A DNA stretch of 64,000 bases from Streptomyces roseofulvus. Its GTDB lineage: Bacteria > Actinomycetota > Actinomycetes > Streptomycetales > Streptomycetaceae. The notes beneath the pieces are model-generated. The model made no database searches, was not told where the DNA came from, and worked only from the letters and a program-made list of their open reading frames with translations. The position numbers and the translations under genes were made by a program. The stretch is taken from positions 930,001-994,000 of the forward strand of contig NZ_BAAAWE010000001.1 of the NCBI RefSeq assembly GCF_039534915.1, given 5' to 3'. The first letter of the stretch is position 1, and the number at the start of each line of letters is the position of its first letter. Positions 30,537-37,390 of the stretch are shown piece after piece.

Positions 30537-31088
30537 ATGACCGACCTCACCACCCCCCGGCCCGGACCCGAGGCCCTGTCCGAGCTGCTGGACGCCGACC
30601 GCACGCGGGCGCTGCAGGCGATCACGCCGCCGTGGTCGGCGTTCCTGCTGTCCGTGGTCTGCGCCGCCGCGGTGTGGGCCCCGGACGCCGGTGTGGCGCG
30701 GACGGTGGCGGTGCTGTCCGTGGTGGCACCGGGCGGGTGGATCCTGCTGCGGAACGGGGCGCTCACCCGGGAGGCGACCGTGTACGCGCCGGACGACCCG
30801 GCGGAGGACGGCCCCGCGGATCCGGCGACGGCCGCGCGGGTGGCCGCGCGGATGCTGCTGCTCACGAACGCGGCCACGTCGGCCGGGCTCGCCGCGGCGG
30901 TGCTGTTCGTGCCGCTCGGCTGGCTGCGCGTCCTCCTCCCGCTCGTCTGCCTGTGGGGTGTCGTCGACCTGGTCCGTCAGGTCCGGGCCCGCCGGCGGGC
31001 GCTCGCGGTGATCGCGCGGAGCCAGGGCGAGCCCTGGTACCCGGCGTACCGCGCGCGGATCGAGGCGCGCCGGGCCGTCCTGGGCTGA
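30537..31088 (+). CDS. Small multi-pass membrane protein, unknown function
   Basis: The 183-residue protein starts at ATG 30537 after GAAGGACC. Four hydrophobic segments are visible: residues 36-52 (FLLSVVCAAAVWA), 57-75, 108-125 and 128-145. They are joined by an acidic loop (DDPAEDGPADPA, about 85-97), and the tail is Arg-rich and cytoplasmic by the positive-inside rule. I do not recognise a family. It follows the MFS exporter in the same orientation, but a terminator lies between them, so it probably has its own promoter in the 91 bp after that hairpin. Confidence 0.75.
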   Translation: MTDLTTPRPGPEALSELLDADRTRALQAITPPWSAFLLSVVCAAAVWAPDAGVARTVAVLSVVAPGGWILLRNGALTREATVYAPDDPAEDGPADPATAARVAARMLLLTNAATSAGLAAAVLFVPLGWLRVLLPLVCLWGVVDLVRQVRARRRALAVIARSQGEPWYPAYRARIEARRAVLG

Positions 31089-31124
31089 CGACCGGGGCGC
31101 GCCGACGCGGGGCGCGGGGCGCCG

Positions 31125-31466
31125 TCACCACTCCCTGGTGGCGATCAGCTCCTCCGGGTCCGCGTCGCCGAAGCCGTACGCCGTCGCGACGAACCAGAAG
31201 TCCTCGCCTATCTCCTCGCGGGCCACGGTCTCGATCTCGCTCCCCGCCGCCTCGAACTCCGCCTCCAGGCGGTTGAACTCCTCCGTCGCCGCGTGCGTCA
31301 GGCGGTACAGCGCCGGCAGGTCGGCGGGGCGCTCGGCCTCGATCCGCTCGCAGAGCCGGAGCAGGATCTCGCGGCCCTTGTCCACGACGTGGTCGGGGAA
31401 GTACCCGTCCTCGTACAGGCCGCGCAGGAACGCGTGCTCCCCCACCTTCTCGTTCGCGATCGTCAT
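31125..31466 (-). CDS. DUF5713-like small acidic protein
   Basis: The 113-residue protein starts at ATG 31466 with AGGGGA upstream. It is soluble and acidic, with an N-terminal pattern (MTIANEKVGEHAFLRGLYEDGYFPDHVVDKGREILLRLCE in shape) that I associate with DUF5713. That family has short helical proteins of 110-120 residues and no known function. The C-terminal part (EEIGEDFWFVATAYGF) is also family-like. It is convergent with the small membrane protein and lies downstream of the acetyltransferase gene on the same strand. Family naming is from memory. Confidence 0.78.
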   Translation of the reverse strand: MTIANEKVGEHAFLRGLYEDGYFPDHVVDKGREILLRLCERIEAERPADLPALYRLTHAATEEFNRLEAEFEAAGSEIETVAREEIGEDFWFVATAYGFGDADPEELIATREW

Positions 31467-31537
31467 GCGGTCCCCTCCCGTGCGTGCTCTCTCCTCCCGA
31501 TGATGCCCCGAGGCACCGACAACGCCGCCGGCGTCGC

Positions 31538-32323
31538 TCAGGCGTGCACGTACGGCGTGGTCGTGGTGAGCGGCACGAAGCCGAGGCGCTGGAGGATGGG
31601 GCGGCTGGTGGGGGCCGCGTCGACCTGGACGTACCGGTGGCCGTGGGCGGCCGCGACACGGGCGCGGTGCGCGACGAGCGCGCGGTAGAGGCCGCGGCCG
31701 CGCCACTCGTGGACGGTGCCGCCGCCCCAGAGTCCGGCGAAGTCGGTGTCCGGGTAGAGCTCCAGGCGGGCCGCGCTGACGGGGACCCCGTCCGCGAGGG
31801 CGAGGACGGCGGGGACGGTGCCGGGGTCGGCGGCCAGCCGGTCGAGGAGGCGGCGGCCGAGGGCGGAGCTGTCGGTGCCGAAGGCCCGTTCGTGGACCTC
31901 GACGACCTGCCGCACGCCCTCCGCGTCGGTGACCTCGCGGAGTTCGACGCCGTCCGGCAGCGGCACCGGACCGCCCTGGGCGCCGGCCTCCGCGACCAGC
32001 AGGGTCTCCGGTTCCTCGGCGGTGAAGCCGGCGGCGACGAGCCGGGCGCCGAGGTCGGCGGGGCCGTCGTGGCCGTACAGCTTCCATTCGAAGGGGACGC
32101 CCTCGGCGCGGTAGTGGGCGAGCTGCGCGGCGATGGCCGCGTCGGCGGTGTGCTCGTCGAGGCCGGACCAGAGGACGCCGTTCCAGGCGTGGGCGGGGCC
32201 GGTCTGGCGGACGACGGCGCCGGCGCGTTCGACGCGGCAGCCGGGTCCGTCGGGGCGCGCCGCCCGCCGCAGCTGCCGGTCGTACATATCCAGGAGGGGG
32301 GATGCGTTGTTCATCCCGGCCAT
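31538..32323 (-). CDS. GNAT-family N-acetyltransferase
   Basis: The 261-residue protein starts at ATG 32323, ten bases after GGGAGG; an ATG three codons later is less well placed. The first 110 residues are a helical N-terminal region (TGPAHAWNGVLWSGLD, HYRAEGVPFEWKLYGHD). The GNAT core follows: VELREVTDAEGV (strand 1), VPAVLALADGVPVSAARLELYPD (strands 3-4), GGGTVHEWRGRGLYRALV (acetyl-CoA pyrophosphate loop, motif A, about 205-218) and a closing LGFVPLTTTTPYV. It transfers an acetyl group to an unidentified amine. The neighbouring genes give no clear substrate hint. Confidence 0.9.
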   Translation of the reverse strand: MAGMNNASPLLDMYDRQLRRAARPDGPGCRVERAGAVVRQTGPAHAWNGVLWSGLDEHTADAAIAAQLAHYRAEGVPFEWKLYGHDGPADLGARLVAAGFTAEEPETLLVAEAGAQGGPVPLPDGVELREVTDAEGVRQVVEVHERAFGTDSSALGRRLLDRLAADPGTVPAVLALADGVPVSAARLELYPDTDFAGLWGGGTVHEWRGRGLYRALVAHRARVAAAHGHRYVQVDAAPTSRPILQRLGFVPLTTTTPYVHA

Positions 32324-32427
32324 TGAAGATCGGCCTCCCGGCGCGGGCAACGCCTTTTCCGACAGGCCGGGCGGGGCCGTGCCCGGCCCCGCCCCCGGCG
32401 CCCGTACGCCCGTGCGCGCGCCGCCCG

Positions 32428-32982
32428 TCAGGCGCCGGCGTCGTGCCGGAGCGGGGTGATCTGGTCGATGTCGTACCGGACGCGGAGCCGTTCGATGGCG
32501 GCGTGGTCGACCTCGCCGCCGTCCCCGGCCTCCGCGAGAATCTCCATCAGCTCCTCGAAGTACCGCTCGTGGTCGGGCGGCGGCGACGCCTGGAAGAGCA
32601 TCCGGGCCGGGGCGCCGGTGGGGTTGGCGAAGGCGTGCGGGCAGCCGGGCGGCACCAGGATGAGGGTGCCGGGGGTGGCCCGCACCGCGCGCTGTCCGGA
32701 GGCGGACTCCCACTCCCGCCAGCTGTCGCGGGTGCGGACGAGCGGTTCGAAGGCGAGGACGTCGAGCTCGCCTTCGAGGAGGTAGAACAGCTCCTCGCTG
32801 TGCCCGTGGGCGTGGGCGCCGACGTCGAAGCCGGGTGGGACGACGACCTCGAAGGTGGAGGCCGTACGGGAGTGTTCGCCGGTCACCTTGAAGGTGACGT
32901 GCTGCGCGGCGGTCGTCAGGGTGCGGCCGTGGCCGGGCGGGACGACGAGCCCGCCGGCGGCGCCGATGGCGGCGGCGGTCAC
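32428..32982 (-). CDS. Cupin-domain protein
   Basis: The 184-residue protein begins at GTG 32982 (AGGAGG about six bases upstream). A single cupin_2 domain spans residues 40-135: GAHAHGHSEELFYLLEGELDVL supplies two His and a Glu (metal ligands) and PGCPHAFANPTG supplies the last His. It could be a metal-dependent dioxygenase, isomerase or ligand-binding protein. The C-terminal helix (HERYFEELMEILAEAG) is typical of quercetinase-like bacterial cupins. It lies 69 bp downstream of the P450 gene on the same strand and is probably in one unit. The ribosome binding site and start are tandemly duplicated, creating an overlapping seven-codon leader frame. Confidence 0.9.
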   Translation of the reverse strand: MTAAAIGAAGGLVVPPGHGRTLTTAAQHVTFKVTGEHSRTASTFEVVVPPGFDVGAHAHGHSEELFYLLEGELDVLAFEPLVRTRDSWREWESASGQRAVRATPGTLILVPPGCPHAFANPTGAPARMLFQASPPPDHERYFEELMEILAEAGDGGEVDHAAIERLRVRYDIDQITPLRHDAGA

Positions 32983-33017
32983 GGGGTTCCTCCTCGCGTC
33001 ACGGGGTTCCTCCTCCT
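32978..33017 (-). repeat. 20-bp tandem duplication of the cupin ribosome binding site and start codon
   Basis: The blocks 32978-32997 and 32998-33017 match at 18 of 20 positions. Each encodes, on the minus strand, AGGAGGAACCCCGTGAC. The distal copy opens a seven-codon frame from GTG 33002 that ends in a TGA (32981-32979) overlapping the cupin GTG as GTGA, so the leader frame could be translationally coupled to the cupin. Confidence 0.75.
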
Positions 33018-33051
33018 GGTCACGGTGCCTTCTCTCCTCACGCGGTGGCCG

Positions 33052-34272
33052 TCACCAGGTCACGGGAAGGGTCTCGGGACCCCGGATGAGGGCGCCGCGC
33101 TGCCAGCGGAGGGCCTCCTCGGGGACGGCGAGCCGCAGCGTCGGGAAGCGGGTCCACAGGGAGGCGAGGAGGATCTCGGACTCGATGCGGGCGAGGGCGG
33201 AACCCGGGCAGTAGTGCGGCCCGTGGCCGAAGGCGACGTGCGGGTTGTGGCCGCGGTCGAAGTCGAGCCGTTCGGGCTCGGCGAAGACCTCCGGGTCGCG
33301 GTTGGCGGTGAGGTACGAGACGTAGACGGGGTCCCCGGCCGGGATGCGGACCCCGCCGACCTCGACGTCCTCGGTGGCGATCCGGGAGAGGCCGACGGCG
33401 TTGCGGTGCGGGATGTACCGCAGCAGTTCGTCGACGGCCTGCGGGATCAGCTCGGGTTCGGCACGCAGCCGGGCGAGGTGCTCGGGGTGGGTGAGCAGCG
33501 CGTAGACCATGTTGGCGCTGTTGTTGCGGACGGCGTGGGCGCCGCCGATCTGGATGAGGACGGCGAGTCCGACGGCCTCGTGCTCGGTGAGGGTCCCGTC
33601 GTCGACGGCGTCGGCGAGCACGGCGGCGAGCTGGTCGCTGTCGGTCCCGTGGCGGCGGCCGATGAGCTCGGTGAAGTAGGCGCCCATCTCGGCCTTGGCC
33701 CGCTCGCTGGCCTCGCGGCCCGCGCCGGCGGAGATGATGGTGTCGGACCACTGGGCCATGAGCGGCCGGTCGGCCTCGGGGACGCCCATCAGCTCGCTGA
33801 CCATGGCGAGCGGGAAGGGCCGGTTGACCGACTCCATGAGGTCGGCGGGCGCGCCCCGCTCCGCCATCCGGTCGAGGAGTCCGTCCATGACCTCCTGCGC
33901 GTGGTCGCGCAGCGAGCGCAGGGCGCGGGCGCTGAAGGCGCGGGCGACGACGCGGCGCATCCGGGTGTGGTCCGGCGGGTCGGCGAAGCCGACGGCGCCC
34001 TCCATCGGGATGAAGTGGGGGGCGAGCCGGGTGATGGACCGGCCCCAGACCGCCTGGCGGCTGAACCGGGGGTCCACGGAGACGAACTTGACGTCCTCGT
34101 AGCGGGTGACGAGCCAGGCGTGGCCCTCGCCGTGCGGGAGCCGGACGCGGGTGACCGGGTCCTCGTGGAGGAGCTTGGCGAGCATCGGGTCGAAGTCGAG
34201 GCCGGTGAGGTCGGGCACGGCCCAGAAGTGGACCTCGGGGGTGTCGGCGGTCCCGGGGGCGGTGGTGGTCAC
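33052..34272 (-). CDS. Cytochrome P450 with atypical I-helix
   Basis: The 406-residue protein starts at GTG 34272 (MTTTAPGTADTPEVHFW). Soluble bacterial P450 landmarks are present: the heme-propionate helix (ADPPDHTRMRR, about 98-107), ExxR (Glu282-Leu-Leu-Arg285), and the heme-binding loop FGHGPHYCPG with axial Cys355. The I-helix, which normally reads (A/G)Gx(D/E)T and relays protons to oxygen, here reads GGAHAV (243-248), with His and Ala at the acid and alcohol positions. Ordinary monooxygenation may be impaired or replaced by peroxygenase or other chemistry. No ferredoxin or reductase gene is adjacent. It is followed by the cupin gene in the same orientation. The substrate is unknown. 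Confidence 0.92.
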   Translation of the reverse strand: MTTTAPGTADTPEVHFWAVPDLTGLDFDPMLAKLLHEDPVTRVRLPHGEGHAWLVTRYEDVKFVSVDPRFSRQAVWGRSITRLAPHFIPMEGAVGFADPPDHTRMRRVVARAFSARALRSLRDHAQEVMDGLLDRMAERGAPADLMESVNRPFPLAMVSELMGVPEADRPLMAQWSDTIISAGAGREASERAKAEMGAYFTELIGRRHGTDSDQLAAVLADAVDDGTLTEHEAVGLAVLIQIGGAHAVRNNSANMVYALLTHPEHLARLRAEPELIPQAVDELLRYIPHRNAVGLSRIATEDVEVGGVRIPAGDPVYVSYLTANRDPEVFAEPERLDFDRGHNPHVAFGHGPHYCPGSALARIESEILLASLWTRFPTLRLAVPEEALRWQRGALIRGPETLPVTW

Positions 34273-34637
34273 AGCGTCACCCCCGCGGGGGCGGTGGGGT
34301 GCGGCACAGGCATGACGTTCGCTTTCGTCCGGGCGCGCGGGTCGGGCCCGCCGGACCCGGTGTCGGGCGGCGGGGTGTGCGGGGCCGCGGGGGCCCCGGA
34401 CGGTCCACGGTTCCCCTGGGTCCGCCGCCGGCATGCGCGCGCCCCCGTGAATGCACCCGATGGTGTGACGGTGGCGCACCCGCCCGCCGGGTCCGTCCCG
34501 CCCGGAAAAGGTGGCGCCGGGCCCTTGCCAAGACCCCGTCGGGGAAGGTTTTACTGGCCCCCACACGTATCTACCGAATGATCGGTCGTCCGTTTTCCGG
34601 AGCCGGCGGCCGGGCGAGTGGCGAGGAGTGGCGGCGC
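34273..34637. other. Divergent intergenic region between P450 and phenylacetate-CoA ligase genes
   Basis: The 365-bp space contains no frame with coding character. It holds the ACCGA-N4-TCGGT palindrome at 34573-34586. A GTG ACG CTG TGA mini-frame (34281-34270) ends in the P450 start as GTGA. Confidence 0.6.
34573..34586. promoter_or_regulatory. PaaR-like palindrome ACCGA-N4-TCGGT
   Basis: The perfect inverted repeat ACCGAATGATCGGT lies 51 bp upstream of the phenylacetate-CoA ligase start. Its half-sites match the core described for actinobacterial PaaR, a TetR-type repressor of phenylacetate catabolism released by phenylacetyl-CoA. No paaR gene is in the window. Confidence 0.55.
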
Positions 34638-35927
34638 ATGAAGGAACTGCTGGACGGCGGCGAACGGCTCGGGCGCGAGGAGCTGGCGGCGCTCCAGCTG
34701 GAGCGGCTGCGGAGCACCCTGCGGCACGCGTACGCGCACGTGGACTTCCACCGGCGTGCCTTCGACGCGGCCGGGGTGCACCCGGACGACTGCCGCTCCC
34801 TCGCCGACCTGGCCCGCTTCCCCTTCACCACCAAGGCGGACCTGCGCGACCACTATCCGTTCGGCATGTTCGCCGTCGACCGGTCGCGGGTCCGCCGCGT
34901 CCACGCCTCCAGCGGCACCACCGGTCTGCCGACGGTCGTCGGGTACACGGAGGGTGACCTGGAGGTGTGGGCCGACGTGGTGGCGCGCTCGCTGCGCGCG
35001 GCCGGCGCCCGGCCGGGCGACCGGGTGCACGTGGCCTACGGCTACGGCCTGTTCACCGGCGGACTCGGGGCGCACTACGGCGCCGAGCGGCTCGGCTGCA
35101 CGGTGATCCCGGCCTCGGGCGGCATGACCGCCCGTCAGGTGCGGTTGATCCAGGACTTCGAGCCCGAGATCATCATGGTGACGCCCAGTTACATGCTGAC
35201 GCTGCTCGACGAGTTCGAGCGGCAGGGTGTGGACCCGCGCTCGACCTCCCTCCGGGTGGGCGTCTTCGGGGCGGAGCCGTGGTCGGAGGCGATGCGCGCG
35301 GAGATCGAGGAGCGGTTCGCGATCGACGCGGTCGACATCTACGGCCTGTCGGAGGTGATGGGGCCGGGGGTGGCGCAGGAGTGCGTGGAGACCAAGGACG
35401 GGCTCCACATCTGGGAGGACCACTTCTATCCGGAGGTCGTCGACCCGATCACCGGCGAGGTGCTGCCGGACGGCGAGGAGGGCGAGCTGGTCTTCACCTC
35501 GCTCACCAAGGAGGCCATGCCGGTGGTCCGCTACCGCACCCGGGACCTGACCCGGCTGCTGCCCGGCACCGCGCGGCCCGCGTTCCGGCGGATGGAGAAG
35601 GTGACGGGCCGCAGCGACGACATGATCATTTTGCGCGGGGTGAACCTCTTCCCCACCCAGATCGAGGAGATCGTGCTGCGGACGCCGGCGGTGGCGCCGC
35701 ACTTCCAGCTGCGGCTGACCCGGGAGGGCCGCCTCGACGCGCTGACGGTGCGGGCGGAGGCCCGCGCCGGTGCGACGCCCGAGGACCGCGCGGAGGCGGC
35801 CCGGGCGATCGAGCGGGCGGTCAAGGACGGCATCGGCGTCTCGGTCGCGGTCGAGGTGGTGGACCCGGAGACGCTGGAGCGGTCGGTGGGCAAGATCAAG
35901 CGGATCGTGGACCTGCGGGAGAAGTAG
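34638..35927 (+). CDS. paaK: Phenylacetate-CoA ligase
   Basis: The 429-residue protein (usual length 430-440) starts at ATG 34638 with GAGGAG upstream; the longer frame is Arg/Gly-rich. PaaK-type features are in order: VDFHRRAFDAAGV, FPFTTKADLRDHYPFGMF, the P-loop SSGTTGLPTVVGYT (residues about 93-106), IPASGGMTARQ, YGLSEVMGPGVAQEC, RYRTRDLTRLLPG and a terminal SVGKIKRIVD with the catalytic Lys. It converts phenylacetate, ATP and CoA to phenylacetyl-CoA, the entry step of aerobic phenylacetate degradation. The paaABCDE epoxidase genes are not nearby. A PaaR-like operator precedes it and a hairpin follows it. Confidence 0.95.
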   Translation: MKELLDGGERLGREELAALQLERLRSTLRHAYAHVDFHRRAFDAAGVHPDDCRSLADLARFPFTTKADLRDHYPFGMFAVDRSRVRRVHASSGTTGLPTVVGYTEGDLEVWADVVARSLRAAGARPGDRVHVAYGYGLFTGGLGAHYGAERLGCTVIPASGGMTARQVRLIQDFEPEIIMVTPSYMLTLLDEFERQGVDPRSTSLRVGVFGAEPWSEAMRAEIEERFAIDAVDIYGLSEVMGPGVAQECVETKDGLHIWEDHFYPEVVDPITGEVLPDGEEGELVFTSLTKEAMPVVRYRTRDLTRLLPGTARPAFRRMEKVTGRSDDMIILRGVNLFPTQIEEIVLRTPAVAPHFQLRLTREGRLDALTVRAEARAGATPEDRAEAARAIERAVKDGIGVSVAVEVVDPETLERSVGKIKRIVDLREK

Positions 35928-35952
35928 CGGAGCCTCCCGGGCGGGGCGGCGG

Positions 35953-35976
35953 AGTACCCACTTTTTTGTGGGTACT
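35953..35976. terminator. Bidirectional hairpin AGTACCCAC-T6-GTGGGTACT
   Basis: A perfect 9-bp stem closes a six-T loop, extended outwards by further CGGCG/CGCCG pairing. It lies between the convergent paaK and HxlR genes, so termination is the simplest reading. The half-site GTACCCAC also occurs at 36450-36457 before the HxlR gene. Confidence 0.7.
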
Positions 35977-36050
35977 TGTCGCCGTCCGCGGCCCGGGAGA
36001 GGGTGAGGACGTCGGCGGGGACGGCGCCTCATGGATCCGGAAGGAGTGAG

Positions 36051-36404
36051 TCAGGAGGCGACGGCCCGGGCTGCGGCCAGCCGGTCGAGGTGATCGTGGC
36101 CCCAGTCGGAGAGCGGGGCCAGCACCAGGGAGAGCGAGAGACCGGTCTCGGTCAGCGAGTAGACGGTCTTGGGCGGCACGACGTCGTGCGTCTCGCGGTG
36201 CACGAGTCCGTCCGCCTCCATCTCGCGCAGGGTCTGGGTCAGCACCTTCTCGCTGATCCCCGGCACCTTCCGGCGCAGTTCGCCGGGGCGGTGCGGGCCC
36301 GATTCGAGCAGCCACAGCAGCATCGTCTTCCACTTGCCGTCGATCACCGAGATCGCGGCGGCCACGCCGCAGATCTCGCCCTGGTCGAGGCGGATGCGCG
36401 CCAT
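36051..36404 (-). CDS. HxlR-family winged-helix regulator
   Basis: The 117-residue protein has the HxlR signature: a Cys in the first helix (GEICGVAAAISVIDGKWKTMLLWLL), HRPGELRRKVPGISEKVLTQTLREME as HTH, then the wing DGLVHRETHDVVPPKTVYSLTETG. Cys12 could be a redox or electrophile sensor as in YodB/HypR-type members. Divergent from the imine-reductase-like gene across 87 bp, it is the probable regulator of that gene. The neighbouring half-site GTACCCAC (36450-36457) is a candidate contact. Confidence 0.93.
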   Translation of the reverse strand: MARIRLDQGEICGVAAAISVIDGKWKTMLLWLLESGPHRPGELRRKVPGISEKVLTQTLREMEADGLVHRETHDVVPPKTVYSLTETGLSLSLVLAPLSDWGHDHLDRLAAARAVAS

Positions 36405-36491
36405 CGTCGTCCCTTCCCCGTCCGTGTGCGGCCGGTCCGCCGCATCGTCGTACCCACCCTATTCCGCATTCTCTGCAACAGGAGTTCACGC

Positions 36492-37385
36492 ATGTCCGTC
36501 AACCCGCAGTCCACTCCGTCCGCCGTCACCGTCCTCGGGCTCGGCCCGATGGGCCGCGCGCTGGCCGGCGCGTTCCTCGCCGCCGGGGTCCGCACCACGG
36601 TGTGGAACCGCACGCCGGGGCGGGAGGGCGACCTCACCGAGCGGGGCGCCGTCACGGCGGCGAGCGCCGCCGAGGCGATCGCGGCGAGCCCGCTGACCGT
36701 GATCTGCATGGTCAACTACGACGCCACGGACGCGGTGCTGCGGCAGGACGCGGTCGAGACCGCGCTCAAGGGCCGCACGCTCGTCAACCTCTCCGCCGAC
36801 ACCCCGGGGCGGGCCCGGGACACGGGCGCCTGGGCCGGGGAGCACGGCATCCACTACCTCGACGGCGCCATCATGACGCCGGCCGGCACGATCGGCACGC
36901 CGCAGGCGGTGTTCCTGTTCAGCGGCCCGTCCGAGACGTACGGGGAGCACCGTGCGGTGCTCGACGGGCTGGGCGGCACCCACACCCACCTCGGCGAGGA
37001 GGTCTCCCGCGCGGCGGCCTTCGACATCGCGCTGCTCGACATCTTCTGGACGTCGATGGCCGGGTTCGTGCACGCGCTGGCGCTGGCGGACGCCGAGGGC
37101 ATCACCCCGCGGGAACTGGCGCCGTTCGCGAAGGGCATCGCCCAGATCCTGCCGCCGCTCTTCGACGAGTTCGCCGGGGACGTCGAGGACGGCACCTACT
37201 CCGGGGCGATCAACCCGCTGACGTCCGGGGTGTCGACGATGGCGCACGTGGTGCACGCCGCGGAGGACCACGCCATCGACTCGGGCGTGATGCGCGCCGT
37301 GGAGGGCCTGGCCCGCCGCACCGTGGCGCTCGGCCACGGCGCGGACGGGTTCTCCCGGATCGCCGAGGTGCTGCGCCGGCGCTGA
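36492..37385 (+). CDS. NAD(P)-dependent oxidoreductase, imine reductase-like
   Basis: ATG 36492 lies eight bases after AGGAG and gives 297 residues. The Rossmann domain begins VTVLGLGPMGRALAGAF (residues 12-28) and continues with TVWNRTPGR, where the Arg suggests NADPH preference. The long connecting helix and the helical C-terminal domain (AAAFDIALLDIFWTSMAGFVHALALADAEG) match bacterial imine reductases of the beta-hydroxyacid dehydrogenase superfamily, in which the Asp of this FDIALL segment sits near the catalytic position. Reduction of cyclic imines or a related carbonyl is plausible; the natural substrate is unknown. It is divergent from and probably controlled by the HxlR regulator. Confidence 0.88.
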   Translation: MSVNPQSTPSAVTVLGLGPMGRALAGAFLAAGVRTTVWNRTPGREGDLTERGAVTAASAAEAIAASPLTVICMVNYDATDAVLRQDAVETALKGRTLVNLSADTPGRARDTGAWAGEHGIHYLDGAIMTPAGTIGTPQAVFLFSGPSETYGEHRAVLDGLGGTHTHLGEEVSRAAAFDIALLDIFWTSMAGFVHALALADAEGITPRELAPFAKGIAQILPPLFDEFAGDVEDGTYSGAINPLTSGVSTMAHVVHAAEDHAIDSGVMRAVEGLARRTVALGHGADGFSRIAEVLRRR

Positions 37386-37390
37386 GCGGG

